This document shows, piece by piece, positions 17,687-27,620 of a DNA stretch of 64,000 nt. Within the stretch, counting starts at the first letter, position 1. Each line of letters starts with the position of its first letter. The DNA comes from Pseudacidovorax sp. RU35E (GTDB lineage Bacteria > Pseudomonadota > Gammaproteobacteria > Burkholderiales > Burkholderiaceae_C): positions 186,001 through 250,000 of the forward strand of contig NZ_FTMY01000009.1 in the NCBI RefSeq assembly GCF_900156165.1, in the 5' to 3' direction. Both the position numbers and the translations under genes were made by a program. Below the pieces are notes generated by a model. It was not told the origin of the DNA. It did not search any database and saw nothing but the letters and a program-made list of their open reading frames with translations.

Positions 17687-17710
17687 AAAGGCCCCGCGAG
17701 CGGGGCCTTT
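17687..17710 (-). terminator. Terminator after the type IV pilin gene
   Basis: AAAGGCCCCG and CGGGGCCTTT form a perfect 10-bp stem with a CGAG loop. On the minus strand it is followed by a T-rich run (TTTTCCTTT). It lies about 100 bases beyond the pilin stop and just upstream of the nirB promoter, so it isolates the two units. Confidence 0.85.
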
Positions 17711-17752
17711 GAGGCGATTCCACGGGTCCGACGCCCCGGTCTGGGACGTCCG

Positions 17753-17773
17753 GCACCATCCTGGCGTGCGCCA
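17753..17773. promoter_or_regulatory. Candidate NtrC-type activator site upstream of nirB
   Basis: GCACCATCCTGGCGTGC resembles the NtrC consensus TGCACCA-N3-TGGTGCA, with mismatches mainly in the right arm, and overlaps the palindrome TGGCGTGCGCCA. It lies about 80 bases upstream of the sigma-54 element, a usual activator distance. Inference from similarity only. Confidence 0.4.
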
Positions 17774-17814
17774 AGGTGAGGCCGGCGCCGGCCAGGTCCC
17801 AGGGGCCGGTCCGC

Positions 17815-18315
17815 TCAGGTGCTCGGCGCCGGGGTGGGCGTGGTCGTCTTGTCGGCGCAGCCGCCCTGGCCGGCCCGCAGGCCGCGAACGTCGTCGCAGA
17901 TGGTGCCGCTGGTCGTCCAGACCATGTTTGCGGCGCCGTCGGTCTGGCTGGGCGTGAGCGTGATCGTCATCGCCTTGCCATCCCGGGTTGACGCCCCCGT
18001 GGTGGCCTTGATCACGCCGTCCGTGATGCTGAAATCGCCGGTCACGTTCTTGGTGGGGGTGAAGGTCGATGGAATTCCGTAGGCGCCGGCATTGCAGCCT
18101 TTGAAACTCCCGGCTTCGGAAGCGCAACCGAGCACCGAGGATTTCAACGGCGTCAATTCCATGAGCGCCGCCGAGGCGCGCGCACGTGATGAATAGTCGG
18201 TGTATTGCGGAATGGCCACCGAGGCGACGATTCCGAGAATGGCGATGACGATCATGAGCTCGATGAGGGTGAACCCCCGCGAGCGGCCAAAGCGGCGCGA
18301 TGCATGGATATGCAT
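17815..18315 (-). CDS. Type IV pilin (PilA-like major or minor pilin)
   Basis: 166 residues from the ATG at 18315 (GGGAG 8 bases upstream). Short 14-residue leader ending RSRG, then the mature N-terminus [20 protein letters not shown] with Glu5, the prepilin peptidase site. After the helix come two cysteine pairs ([27 protein letters not shown]), the second placed like the C-terminal disulfide loop. The chain ends in a Thr/Pro/Ser tail ([10 protein letters not shown]), reminiscent of pilins O-glycosylated at their C-terminus. No other pilus gene is nearby. A good sigma-54 site, usual for pilA, was not found upstream. Confidence 0.9.
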   Translation of the reverse strand: MHIHASRRFGRSRGFTLIELMIVIAILGIVASVAIPQYTDYSSRARASAALMELTPLKSSVLGCASEAGSFKGCNAGAYGIPSTFTPTKNVTGDFSITDGVIKATTGASTRDGKAMTITLTPSQTDGAANMVWTTSGTICDDVRGLRAGQGGCADKTTTPTPAPST

Positions 18316-18642
18316 GATGAACACTCCCTGAATTGATTTATTCCGACCCATCCCTCATGGGTCGGAGCAATCAGGATATCAGTGGAGCAATTCATGCATC
18401 AGGAATTTATCGGCACGAAATTTTTAGATTGCCAACTAGTTGGTCAATTTAATTTGTTGCCATGCAATTTTTTATTGACCATTGTTTTTGAATTCTGCGC
18501 TGGCCCGGTGGTGCCCAGGGCGCCTGATGTACGAGGCGCCCCGGCGGCGACCGGGGCAGGTCACCCCGCAGGCAGCGCCGCGGTGTGACCCTGCCGCGCG
18601 GCGATGCCGCAGAGCGCAAGGCGTCAGCGCCCGTCCGCCTGC
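18316..18642. other. Intergenic region, AT-rich, upstream of the pilin gene
   Basis: Contains a strikingly AT-rich stretch at about 18410-18492 against a GC-rich genome, a perfect palindrome CCAACTAGTTGG at 18432-18443, and inverted arms GGTCAAT (18442-18448) and ATTGACC (18474-18480). TTGACC followed 15 bases later by TAAAAA is a possible weak promoter for the pilin gene. Nearer the aldehyde dehydrogenase, GGGCGCCT (18518-18525) and AGGCGCCC (18534-18541) form a hairpin without a T run. No gene seen. Confidence 0.6.
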
Positions 18643-20163
<1,521 letters not shown>

Positions 20164-20217
20164 GGTGCTTGTCTCCGGTTGGGTTGCCGCGCCGGGGTGG
20201 GCGGTAGGCGGAGTGGG

Positions 20218-20232
20218 GCAAGCCATGTGCCA
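20218..20232 (-). promoter_or_regulatory. Sigma-54 promoter of the aldehyde dehydrogenase gene
   Basis: Minus strand reads TGGCAC-ATGGC-TTGC, a perfect -24/-12 core with the right spacing. The start would lie near 20206, about 43 bases before the ATG with its Shine-Dalgarno. Confidence 0.85.
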
Positions 20233-20329
20233 GCGCGAGGGGCTGGGCCGCAACGCAAGAAAGTTGTTTGGTGACAGTCACTTGCCGGCGTAGCCCGGCA
20301 AGACGCTTGGTCTCTCGGGTGTTCACGGA

Positions 20330-20367
20330 CTGTGCCGCAGCGGCACAGCTGTGCCGTTGCGGCACAG
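20330..20367. promoter_or_regulatory. Twin upstream activator palindromes (AcoR-like)
   Basis: Two adjacent 19-bp palindromes, CTGTGCCG-CAG-CGGCACAG (20330-20348) and CTGTGCCG-TTG-CGGCACAG (20349-20367), give four TGTGCCG half-sites about 100-135 bases upstream of the sigma-54 core. This is the expected arrangement for an enhancer-binding activator. Confidence 0.8.
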
Positions 20368-20414
20368 ACAGCCGGGCCGCGGCAAGCGCAGAAGCCGCGC
20401 GGCCCTCCGCTCGG

Positions 20415-21698
20415 CTATCTGCCGCGCGGCGGCATGAAGGATGTGCTGTCGGGGCGTCCTTCGACGAAGAGCCGAGACGTCGCCGCCGGGGATGTCGCCA
20501 GCAGCCTGCCCTTGCGATAGACCGCAAGCCGTGCGGCACGCAGGCGGATCGCCTCCACCGGGTCGCGCGCCTGCAGCAGCACGAAGCTCGCGTCGCAGCC
20601 CGGCGCGATGCCGTAGCCGGGCAGGTGCATGAGCCGCGCCGCATTCGTGGTCACGGCCTCGAAGCACTGCTGGATGCCGGTCTGGCTGGTCATCTGGGCC
20701 ACATGCAGGCCCATGTGGGCCACCTCCAGCATGTCGCCCGAGCCCATGCCGTACCACGGGTCCATCACGCAGTCGTGGCCGAAGGCGACGTTCACGCCGG
20801 CGGCCATCAGCTCGGGCACGCGGGTCATCCCGCGGCGTTTGGGGTAACTGTCGTGGCGGCCCTGCAGCGTGATGTTGATCAGCGGGTTGGCGATGACGCT
20901 CACGCCTGCCTCGGCGATGAGCGGCAGCAGCTTGCTGACGTAGTAGTTGTCCATGCTGTGCATGGAGGTGCAGTGCGAGCCGGTGACGCGGCCCTGCAGT
21001 CCCAGGCGCTGGGCGTGGAAGGCGAGCGTCTCGATGTGGCGCGACAGCGGATCGTCCGATTCGTCGCAGTGCATGTCGACCAGCTTGCCTTCCTCGGCGG
21101 CGATCTCGCACAGCAGGCGCACGCTCTCGGCGCCATCGGCCATGGTGCGCTCGAAATGCGGAATGCCGCCCACGATGTCCACGCCCTTGCGCAGCGCGCG
21201 ACGCAGGCTGTCGACGCCGCCGGCCGTGCGCAGCACGCCGTCCTGCGGAAAGGCCACCAGTTGCAGGTCGATGTAGGGCGCGACGCGGCGCTTGACCTCC
21301 AGCAGCGCATCGACGGCCAGCAGGCTGGGGTCGCTGGTGTCCACATGGCTGCGGATGGCCAGCAGGCCCCGGGCCACGGCCCAGTCGCAGTAGGCCAGGG
21401 CGCGTTCGATCAGCGCCTCGGCCGTCAGCAGCGGCTTGAGCTCGCCCCACAGCGCGATGCCTTCGAGCAGCGTGCCGCTCTGGTTGACGCGCGGCAGGCC
21501 GTAGCTGAGCGTGGCGTCCATGTGGAAGTGCGGGTCGCAGAACGGGGGCGCCACCAGCAGGCCGTCGGCATCGAGCGTCTCGTGCGCCGGCGCGTCGAGG
21601 CCGGTCGACACTTCGACGACGCGGCCGTCCTGGACGGCGATGGACTGGCCGGTGCGGCCGTCGGGCAGGGTGGCGTGGGTGATGAGCAGGTCGAGCAT
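20415..21698 (-). CDS. Cytosine deaminase-like amidohydrolase
   Basis: Metal-dependent amidohydrolase, closest in motif pattern to CodA (cytosine to uracil plus ammonia). 427 residues, normal for CodA. Metal ligands: HFHMD near residue 57, GSHCTSMHSMD, and GHDCVMDPWYGMGSGDMLEV, which matches the CodA GHDxxxDPWYPLG block with its catalytic Asp. Other substrates are possible (isoguanine, creatinine-like imino compounds). Last gene of the transporter operon; uracil made here would feed the Upp/URC genes of the same block. Confidence 0.85.
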   Translation of the reverse strand: MLDLLITHATLPDGRTGQSIAVQDGRVVEVSTGLDAPAHETLDADGLLVAPPFCDPHFHMDATLSYGLPRVNQSGTLLEGIALWGELKPLLTAEALIERALAYCDWAVARGLLAIRSHVDTSDPSLLAVDALLEVKRRVAPYIDLQLVAFPQDGVLRTAGGVDSLRRALRKGVDIVGGIPHFERTMADGAESVRLLCEIAAEEGKLVDMHCDESDDPLSRHIETLAFHAQRLGLQGRVTGSHCTSMHSMDNYYVSKLLPLIAEAGVSVIANPLINITLQGRHDSYPKRRGMTRVPELMAAGVNVAFGHDCVMDPWYGMGSGDMLEVAHMGLHVAQMTSQTGIQQCFEAVTTNAARLMHLPGYGIAPGCDASFVLLQARDPVEAIRLRAARLAVYRKGRLLATSPAATSRLFVEGRPDSTSFMPPRGR

Positions 21699-21756
21699 GG
21701 CGGGATGGTCGAAGTCGTGGCGGGAGCATACGGGGCGACGTCCGCTGAACGCCTTG

Positions 21757-22680
21757 TCAGCGCTCGCCCTTGCGATAGGGCTTCATCAGGGCCTGCGGAT
21801 AGCTGGCCTTGCGCGCCACCAGCACCAGCGCCAGGATCGACAGCACATAGGGCAGCATCAGGTAGACCTGATAGGGCAGGGCCGCGTCGCCGGCCTGCTG
21901 CAGCCGCAGTTGCAGCGCATCGAAGAAGGCGAAGAGCAGGGCGCCCAGCAGCGCCTTGCCCGGGCGCCACGAGGCGAAGACCACCAGCGCCACGCAGATC
22001 CAGCCGCGGCCGTTGACCATGTTGAAGAAGAAGGCGTTGAAGGCCGACAGCGTGAGAAAGCTGCCCGCCACGCCCATCAGCGCCGAGCCGCCCACGATGG
22101 CCAGCGTGCGGGTCGCAGCCACCGACACGCCCTGGCTTTCGGCGGCCTGCGGGTTCTCGCCCACCATGCGCAGTGCGAGGCCGGCCGGCGTGCGGTAGAG
22201 CAGCCAGCCGACCAGCGGCACGAGCAGCAGCGCCAGCAGCGTCATCGGGGTCTGCGCGTCCAGCACCGGAATCGGCATCCAGTCCATGGGCGCGAAGGGC
22301 GTCACGGTGGGCGGCGTGCTCACCTTGGGAAAGCTCACCCGGTAGCCGTAGTAGGACAGCGAGGTCGCCAGCAGCGTGATGCCCAGCCCGCACACGTGCT
22401 GCGACAGCGCCAGGCCCACGGTGAGCCAGGCATGCAGCAGCCCGAAGGCGGCGCCAACCAGGGCTGCCACCACCACGCCCAGCCACAGCGGCGCGCCGGC
22501 GTACACCGCCAGCCAGCCGCCGAAGGCGCCGGCCACCATGATCCCTTCGATGCCCAGGTTGAGCACGCCGGCCCGCTCGCACAGCAGCACGCCCAGCGTG
22601 CCCAGGATGAGCGGCGTGGCGATGCGCAGCAGCGCCACCCAGAAGGAGGCCTGCGCCACGATGTCGAACACGTCGCTCAT
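21757..22680 (-). CDS. BmpA-type ABC importer, permease 2
   Basis: 307 residues with about eight to nine hydrophobic segments, family BPD_transp_2. The family mark LCERAGVLNLGIEGIMVAGA is near the N-terminus, and GENPQAAESQGVSVAATRTL is the cytoplasmic coupling region. The PnrA/BmpA importer class takes up nucleosides. Overlaps the first permease gene by 4 bases. Confidence 0.9.
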   Translation of the reverse strand: MSDVFDIVAQASFWVALLRIATPLILGTLGVLLCERAGVLNLGIEGIMVAGAFGGWLAVYAGAPLWLGVVVAALVGAAFGLLHAWLTVGLALSQHVCGLGITLLATSLSYYGYRVSFPKVSTPPTVTPFAPMDWMPIPVLDAQTPMTLLALLLVPLVGWLLYRTPAGLALRMVGENPQAAESQGVSVAATRTLAIVGGSALMGVAGSFLTLSAFNAFFFNMVNGRGWICVALVVFASWRPGKALLGALLFAFFDALQLRLQQAGDAALPYQVYLMLPYVLSILALVLVARKASYPQALMKPYRKGER

Positions 22681-23747
22681 CGCGACCACCTCAACCGGAA
22701 CTGCGTGAACAGCGCCGCCACCAGCACCGAGAGCAGCGAGGCGGCCACGATCACATCGGCGATGTAGGTCGGCACGCCCACGGCGCGGCTCATCGAATCG
22801 GCGCCGACCAGCACGCCGGCCACGAACACCGCCGCGGCCACCACGCCCAGCGGATGCAGGCCCGCAAGCATGGCGATCACGATGCCGCTGTAGCCATAGC
22901 CGGGCGACATGTCGAGCGTGAGGTAGCTGGTGCGGCCGGCCACTTCCACGGCGCCGGCGAGCCCGGCCAGTGCGCCCGAGAGCAGGGCGGTGAGCACCAC
23001 CGTGCGCGTGACCGGCACGCCGGCGAAGGTGGCGGCACGTGGGTTGGCGCCCAGCGCGCGGATGTCGAAGCCCAGCACGGTGTGCTTGAAAAGCAGCCAC
23101 ACGCCCACCGCCAGCACCAGCGCGCCGAGCAGGCCGCTGTGCACCCGCGTCTGCGGGATCAGCTTGGACAGTTCCAGGTCCGACTGCAGCGCCACGCTCT
23201 GCGGCCAGCCCATGGCGTTCGGGTCCTTCATCGGGCCGTCGAGCAGGGCGCCGACGGCCAGCAGCACGATGAAGTTGAGCAGCAGCGTGGTCACGACCTC
23301 GTCCACGCCCAGGCGGCTTTTCATGAGCGCCGGGCCGAGCAGCAGCAGCGCGCCTGCCAGCGCGGCGGCCAGGAACATCAGCGGCAGCAGCACCGCCACC
23401 GGCCATTCCAGGCCCGTGCCGTCGTGCACGCCGCCGATGGCGACAGCCGCCAGTGCGCCGGCATAGAGCTGGCCTTCGGCGCCGATGTTGAACAGCCGCG
23501 CGCGGAAGGCCACCGCCGCCGACAGGCCGGTGAGGATCAGCGGGATGGCCCGCGTCAGCGTCTCGCTCAGCGCGAACACCGAGCCGAAGCCGCCCGAGAG
23601 CAGCAGGCCGTAGGTGCGGCCCACGGGCGCGCCGGCCCACAGCACCAGCAGGGCACTGACCAGCAGCGTGAAGGCGACCGCGCCCACCGGTGCCAGCACC
23701 AGGGCCGTGCGCGAGGGCTGGGTGCGTCGTTCGAGCCGCATCGTCAT
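22677..23747 (-). CDS. BmpA-type ABC importer, permease 1
   Basis: 356 residues. Family marks are FRARLFNIGAEGQLYAGALA, VDEVVTTLLLNFIVLLAVGA and GANPRAATFAGVPVTRTVVL. Start at the ATG at 23747 (MTMRLERRTQPSR), overlapping the ATPase stop by 4 bases. Pairs with the second permease to form the membrane channel. Confidence 0.9.
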   Translation of the reverse strand: MTMRLERRTQPSRTALVLAPVGAVAFTLLVSALLVLWAGAPVGRTYGLLLSGGFGSVFALSETLTRAIPLILTGLSAAVAFRARLFNIGAEGQLYAGALAAVAIGGVHDGTGLEWPVAVLLPLMFLAAALAGALLLLGPALMKSRLGVDEVVTTLLLNFIVLLAVGALLDGPMKDPNAMGWPQSVALQSDLELSKLIPQTRVHSGLLGALVLAVGVWLLFKHTVLGFDIRALGANPRAATFAGVPVTRTVVLTALLSGALAGLAGAVEVAGRTSYLTLDMSPGYGYSGIVIAMLAGLHPLGVVAAAVFVAGVLVGADSMSRAVGVPTYIADVIVAASLLSVLVAALFTQFRLRWSR

Positions 23748-25318
23748 GCGGGCGTCCTTTCCGTTTCGCCGGCCATCGCCAGGCCGATGGCCTCGCGTGT
23801 CCAGGCCTCGGCCGGCCGCGCGGGCGTGAGGTGGCCGCCGTGCATCACGGCGACCTGGTCGCCCAGCGCCAGCACCTCGTCGAGGTCGTCCGAGATCAGC
23901 AGCACCGCCGCGCCGGCGTCGCGCGCCGCGATCAGCTGCCGCTGCACATAGGCCACGGCGCCGATGTCCAGGCCCCAGGTCGGCTGGTGCGCGACGATCA
24001 GGCGCGGGACTTCGTTCGACGAGGCATCGGGCGCCGTCAGCGCCCGGCCGAGGATGAGCTTCTGCATGTTGCCGCCCGACAGCGAGCGGGCCGGTACATC
24101 CAGCCCGCCGCCGCGCACATCGAAGGCCTGCTGGATGCGCGCCGCATGGGCGCGGGCCGCGGCGCGGCGCACCCAGCGCAGGCCTGGCAGCAGCCGGCGT
24201 GAGAAGGCCGGCGTGCGCAGGCGCTCGGCCACCGCGTTCTCCCACACCGGCAGGTCGCCGACCACGCCGACGGCGTGGCGGTCTTCGGGGATGCGCGCCA
24301 CACCTTGCGCAACCAGCCGGGTCGGCTGTACCACGAGCGGCGCACCGAGCAGGTGGACCCGACCGGACCGCGCCTTGCGCGTGCCGCAGAGCAGCTCGGC
24401 CAGCGCGACCTGGCCGTTGCCCGATACGCCGGCAATGGCCGTGATCTGCCCCGCGCGCAGCGTGAGCGGCACCCCGTGCAACGCGCCCGCGGCGCCTTCG
24501 GTGCTCACGCCGTCGAGCACGCACATCTCGGCGCCGGCAGCGGATGCCTGCTGCCGCACCGGGGCCTCCACCGCATGCCCCACCATCCATTGCGCGAGTT
24601 GGGCCTGCGTGGTGTCGCCCGCCCGGCCCTCGGCCACGAGCCGACCCTGGCGCAGAACGGCCACGCGGTGCGACACCCGCAGCACCTCGCCCAGCTTGTG
24701 GCTGATGAAGATGATCGACAGGCCTTGCGCCACCATCTGGCCCAGCGTGTCGAACAGCGCCTCGCTCTCCTGCGGCGTGAGCACCGCAGTGGGCTCGTCC
24801 AGGATCAGGATGCGGGCGCCGCGGTACAGCGCCTTGAGGATCTCCACCCGCTGCCGCTCGCCGACCGATAGCGTGGCCACGCGCGCATCGGGCGCAACCG
24901 GCAGGCCGAAGCGACGGGCCACCGCCTCCAGTCGCTCGCGCGCCGCCGCGCGGCGGGTGAAGGGCTGCCACAGCGGCTCGCTGCCCATCACGATGTTGTC
25001 GAGCACGCTGAGGTTGTCGGCCAGCGTGAAGTGCTGGTGCACCATGCCGATGCCCGCCGCCAGCGCCGCCTGCGGATGGCCGGGCGGCAGCGCCTGGCCG
25101 AAGGCCTCGATGCGGCCTTCGTCGGCCACGTAATGGCCGAACAGGATGGACATCAGCGTGGACTTGCCGGCGCCGTTCTCGCCCAGCAGGGCCAGCACTT
25201 CGCCGGCGTGCAGCGTGAGCGAGATGGCGTCGTTGGCCACCAGCGGGCCGAAGCGCTTGGTGATGCCCGAGAGCCGCAGCACCGGCGCGCCGCCGCCCGC
25301 CGGGCTCAGGGCTTCCAT
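23744..25318 (-). CDS. BmpA-type ABC importer, tandem ATPase
   Basis: 524 residues with two nucleotide-binding domains, as in sugar and nucleoside importers. First domain: Walker A LLGENGAGKSTLMSIL, signature TLSVGERQRVEILKAL, Walker B ILILDEPTAVLT. Second domain is degenerate at Walker A (IAGVSGNGQVALAELL) and has SLSGGNMQKLILGRAL and RLIVAHQPTWGLD, typical for this class. Start ATG at 25318 overlaps the nucleosidase gene by 13 bases. Confidence 0.93.
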   Translation of the reverse strand: MEALSPAGGGAPVLRLSGITKRFGPLVANDAISLTLHAGEVLALLGENGAGKSTLMSILFGHYVADEGRIEAFGQALPPGHPQAALAAGIGMVHQHFTLADNLSVLDNIVMGSEPLWQPFTRRAAARERLEAVARRFGLPVAPDARVATLSVGERQRVEILKALYRGARILILDEPTAVLTPQESEALFDTLGQMVAQGLSIIFISHKLGEVLRVSHRVAVLRQGRLVAEGRAGDTTQAQLAQWMVGHAVEAPVRQQASAAGAEMCVLDGVSTEGAAGALHGVPLTLRAGQITAIAGVSGNGQVALAELLCGTRKARSGRVHLLGAPLVVQPTRLVAQGVARIPEDRHAVGVVGDLPVWENAVAERLRTPAFSRRLLPGLRWVRRAAARAHAARIQQAFDVRGGGLDVPARSLSGGNMQKLILGRALTAPDASSNEVPRLIVAHQPTWGLDIGAVAYVQRQLIAARDAGAAVLLISDDLDEVLALGDQVAVMHGGHLTPARPAEAWTREAIGLAMAGETERTPA

Positions 25319-26226
25319 TGCGCCAGGAAGGCCATGAGCACCTGGGCCGAGTTGTCGGCCGCCAGGCGCATGAAGGTGCCCATCTCGTTGGCACCGTCGC
25401 CACCGCCGGCCAGGTCGCTGAGCGAGCGGAAGGCGAGGTAGGGCACGCCATTGGCATGGGCCACCATGCCCACCGCCGCCGTCTCCATGTCCAGCACGTT
25501 GGCCTGGAAGGTGGCGTAGGTGTATTCGCGGAAAGCCTTGTTGTCCATGAAGGCCTGGCCCGACACGCCGTTGCCGCCCACCACCAGCCGCGGCGGATGC
25601 CGGAGGCACGTGCCGGCGGCGCAGGCCGCCAGGTCCACCTTCAGGGTGCGCGCGGCGGCCAGCATGCCCGGGTCCACCTCGAACCAGAAGCGCCGCGTGA
25701 CCCGTGGCTGCGCCGCGGAGCGGAATTCCACCGGCCGCGGGAACATCATGCCGAAGTTGGGCAGCGTGGCGTCCTGGATGAAGGGCGGCTTCTCGTAGCG
25801 GCCGGGCGCCACCTCTTTCGCCATCAGCACCTCCAGGTACTGGCCCCACTGGGCCGGCACCGTGACGTCGCCGATGGAGAGGTTGGGATTGACGCCCCCG
25901 GCGATGCCGCTGAACACCACATGGCTGACCTTGAAGCGGTCCAGCGCCAGCTGGGTGTTCATGGTGGCGTTGGTCATGCTGATGCCCGACAGGAACAGCA
26001 CCACGGGCCGGCCCTGCAGCGTGCCGGTGTGGAACTCCACGCCGTTGATGCGCGTGGTGCGCGCGTCCTGCAGCTTCTGGCGCAGCAGCACGAGCTCGGG
26101 CTCGAAGGCCGACATGACGGCGATCCGCGGCGTGCTGTCCGCCTGCGGCGCGACGGTCATGCCGGCACAGCCGGCCAGGGCGGCGCTGGCCGCCAGGGCC
26201 AGCAGGAGTCGGCGGAGGCGATTCAT
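25306..26226 (-). CDS. Lipoprotein of the MTA/SAH nucleosidase (PNP_UDP_1) family
   Basis: 306 residues. N-terminal lipobox ALAGC (Cys20) predicts an exported, membrane-anchored protein, whereas classic nucleosidases of this fold are cytosolic. Fold marks: IAVMSAFEPELVLLRQKL (Glu as in MTA nucleosidase), VFSGIAGGVNPNLSIGDVTV, LDMETAAVGMVAHANGVPYL and FRSLSDLAGG with the catalytic Asp. Likely cleaves nucleosides outside the cytoplasm, feeding the importer encoded by flanking genes. Ribosyl or adenosyl specificity is not readable. Confidence 0.85.
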   Translation of the reverse strand: MNRLRRLLLALAASAALAGCAGMTVAPQADSTPRIAVMSAFEPELVLLRQKLQDARTTRINGVEFHTGTLQGRPVVLFLSGISMTNATMNTQLALDRFKVSHVVFSGIAGGVNPNLSIGDVTVPAQWGQYLEVLMAKEVAPGRYEKPPFIQDATLPNFGMMFPRPVEFRSAAQPRVTRRFWFEVDPGMLAAARTLKVDLAACAAGTCLRHPPRLVVGGNGVSGQAFMDNKAFREYTYATFQANVLDMETAAVGMVAHANGVPYLAFRSLSDLAGGGDGANEMGTFMRLAADNSAQVLMAFLAQWKP

Positions 26227-26239
26227 GCGCGCGATGGCT

Positions 26240-27238
26240 TCACTTGGAAGACTTTGGCTGGCGGTCGTCGATCTTGACGCTGTACTTGCCGGACAGGATC
26301 TCGGCCTCGCGGGCCTTGACCTTGGCGACCAAATCGGCCGGCACCTTCTTCTCGAAGGTGCCCAGCGGCGACAGCTCGGAGCCCTTGTTCTGCATCTGCG
26401 AATAGGGGCCGTAGTCCTCGGCCTTGAAGGTGCCATCCTTTACCAGCTTGATGGCGCGGTCGATCGAGGGCTCCATGTTCCACAGCGCCGACACCACCAC
26501 CGTGTCGGGGTACTGCGGCTGCGTGTTGATCACGTTGCCGATGGCCAGCACCTTGCGCTCCTTGGCCGCGTCGCTCACGCCGAAGCGCTCGGCGTACATG
26601 ATGTCCGCGCCCTTGTCGATCATGGCGAAGGAGGCCTCCTTGGCCTTGGGCGGATCGAACCAGCTGTTGATGAAGCTCACGCTGAATTCAACCTTCGGGT
26701 TCACTTCCTTGGCGCCGGCCATGAAGGCGTTCATCAGCCGGTTGACCTCGGGGATCGGGAAGCCACCCACCATGCCGATCTTGTTCGACTTGGTCATGCC
26801 GCCGGCGATCATGCCGGTGAGGTAGGCGGGCTCCTGGATGTAGTTGTCGAAGACGCTGAAATTGGGCGCCTGCGGCTTGCCAGACGAGCCCATCAGGAAC
26901 ATCGTCTTGGGGAAGTCCTTGGCCACCTTGCGGGCTGCGGCCTCCACCGCGAAGGCCTCGCCCACGATCAGCTGATTGCCGCCCGTGGCGTACTCGCGCA
27001 GCACGCGCTCGTAGTCGGCATTGGCGACGTTCTCGGTGGCCTTGTATTCGATCTCGCCGCGGGCCTCGGCGGCCTTCAGCGCCTTGTGGATGCGGCCCAC
27101 CCATTGCTGCTCGAAGGGCACGGTGTAGACCGCGGCCACCTTGAGCTTGGACTGGGCGAATGCGAACTGCGGCAGCCCGACCGCGACAAGCCCCGCCAGG
27201 GCGGCGGCACTCAGGATCAGGGGACGGCGCTGGATCAT
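26240..27238 (-). CDS. BmpA/PnrA-family substrate-binding protein of the ABC importer
   Basis: 332 residues with an export signal (IQRRPLILSAAALAGLVAVG to FAFAQ, no lipobox). BMP-domain marks are KVAAVYTVPFEQQWVGRIHK, YIQEPAYLTGMIAGGMTKSN, IGMVGGFPIPEVNRLMNAFM and SWFDPPKAKEASFAMIDKGA. Members of this family bind purine or pyrimidine nucleosides, or bases. GAGGAG lies 9 bases before the ATG. First gene of the leftward transporter operon, 382 bases after upp. Confidence 0.92.
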   Translation of the reverse strand: MIQRRPLILSAAALAGLVAVGLPQFAFAQSKLKVAAVYTVPFEQQWVGRIHKALKAAEARGEIEYKATENVANADYERVLREYATGGNQLIVGEAFAVEAAARKVAKDFPKTMFLMGSSGKPQAPNFSVFDNYIQEPAYLTGMIAGGMTKSNKIGMVGGFPIPEVNRLMNAFMAGAKEVNPKVEFSVSFINSWFDPPKAKEASFAMIDKGADIMYAERFGVSDAAKERKVLAIGNVINTQPQYPDTVVVSALWNMEPSIDRAIKLVKDGTFKAEDYGPYSQMQNKGSELSPLGTFEKKVPADLVAKVKAREAEILSGKYSVKIDDRQPKSSK

Positions 27239-27620
27239 CTTTCTCACTCCTCGTTGATGGGTGTTGGACAAGCAGGATTGGTGCCGGCTGGGCCGGGTAC
27301 GCATGGCATGAAGGCCAGGCTGGGCCAGTGGGGCGGTGCGTCCCGCAGTTACGGCTGAATCTATCTGCCGTTCGGGCTGAGCCTGTCGAAGCCCTGCACC
27401 GCGCTTCGACAGGCTCAGCGTGAACGGTTTGAAGGGCATCCGTCCGAGCAACGCAAGCAGGCCACTCCATCACCACCGGCCCGGAAGTACCCCAACACAA
27501 AAGGCCGCGGAGCAGGCCACGCCAGCAACACGCGCGGAACCGGCTTTGCCGGGCCGCTGCGTGTGCCCCCGGAGGGGGGTGGGCGGAGCGGGCCCCAGCC
27601 CGCGCAGCCTGGGGGCGAGC
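27239..27620. other. Intergenic region between upp and the importer operon
   Basis: Holds the inverted repeat described at 27368-27427 and GC-rich sequence such as CCCCCGGAGGGGGG near 27568-27582. I see no gene and no confident promoter or terminator. The REP-like hairpin may limit read-through from the upp end into the importer genes. Confidence 0.6.
27368..27427. repeat. REP-like inverted repeat
   Basis: Arms of 25 bases, 27368-27392 and 27403-27427, are complementary except at two positions, around a 10-base loop. The core GGCTGAGCCTGTCGAAGC is a palindromic repeat motif widespread between genes in Comamonadaceae genomes (recollection, not searched). Confidence 0.85.

Noticed and set aside
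15320-17779. An 819-codon open frame on the plus strand opposite nirB.
   Set aside because: It is the mirror of the nirB reading frame in GC-rich DNA; the minus strand has clear NirB motifs and a ribosome site, while the plus-strand translation is low-complexity and matches no family.
18316-18642. Sigma-54 promoter for the pilin gene.
   Set aside because: The best match, TGATGC-N5-TTGC, lacks the invariant GG of the -24 element.
20281-20302. Hairpin CTTGCCGG/CCGGCAAG considered as terminator of the deaminase gene.
   Set aside because: No T run follows on the minus strand, and it lies between the sigma-54 core and its activator sites, where termination is not obviously needed.
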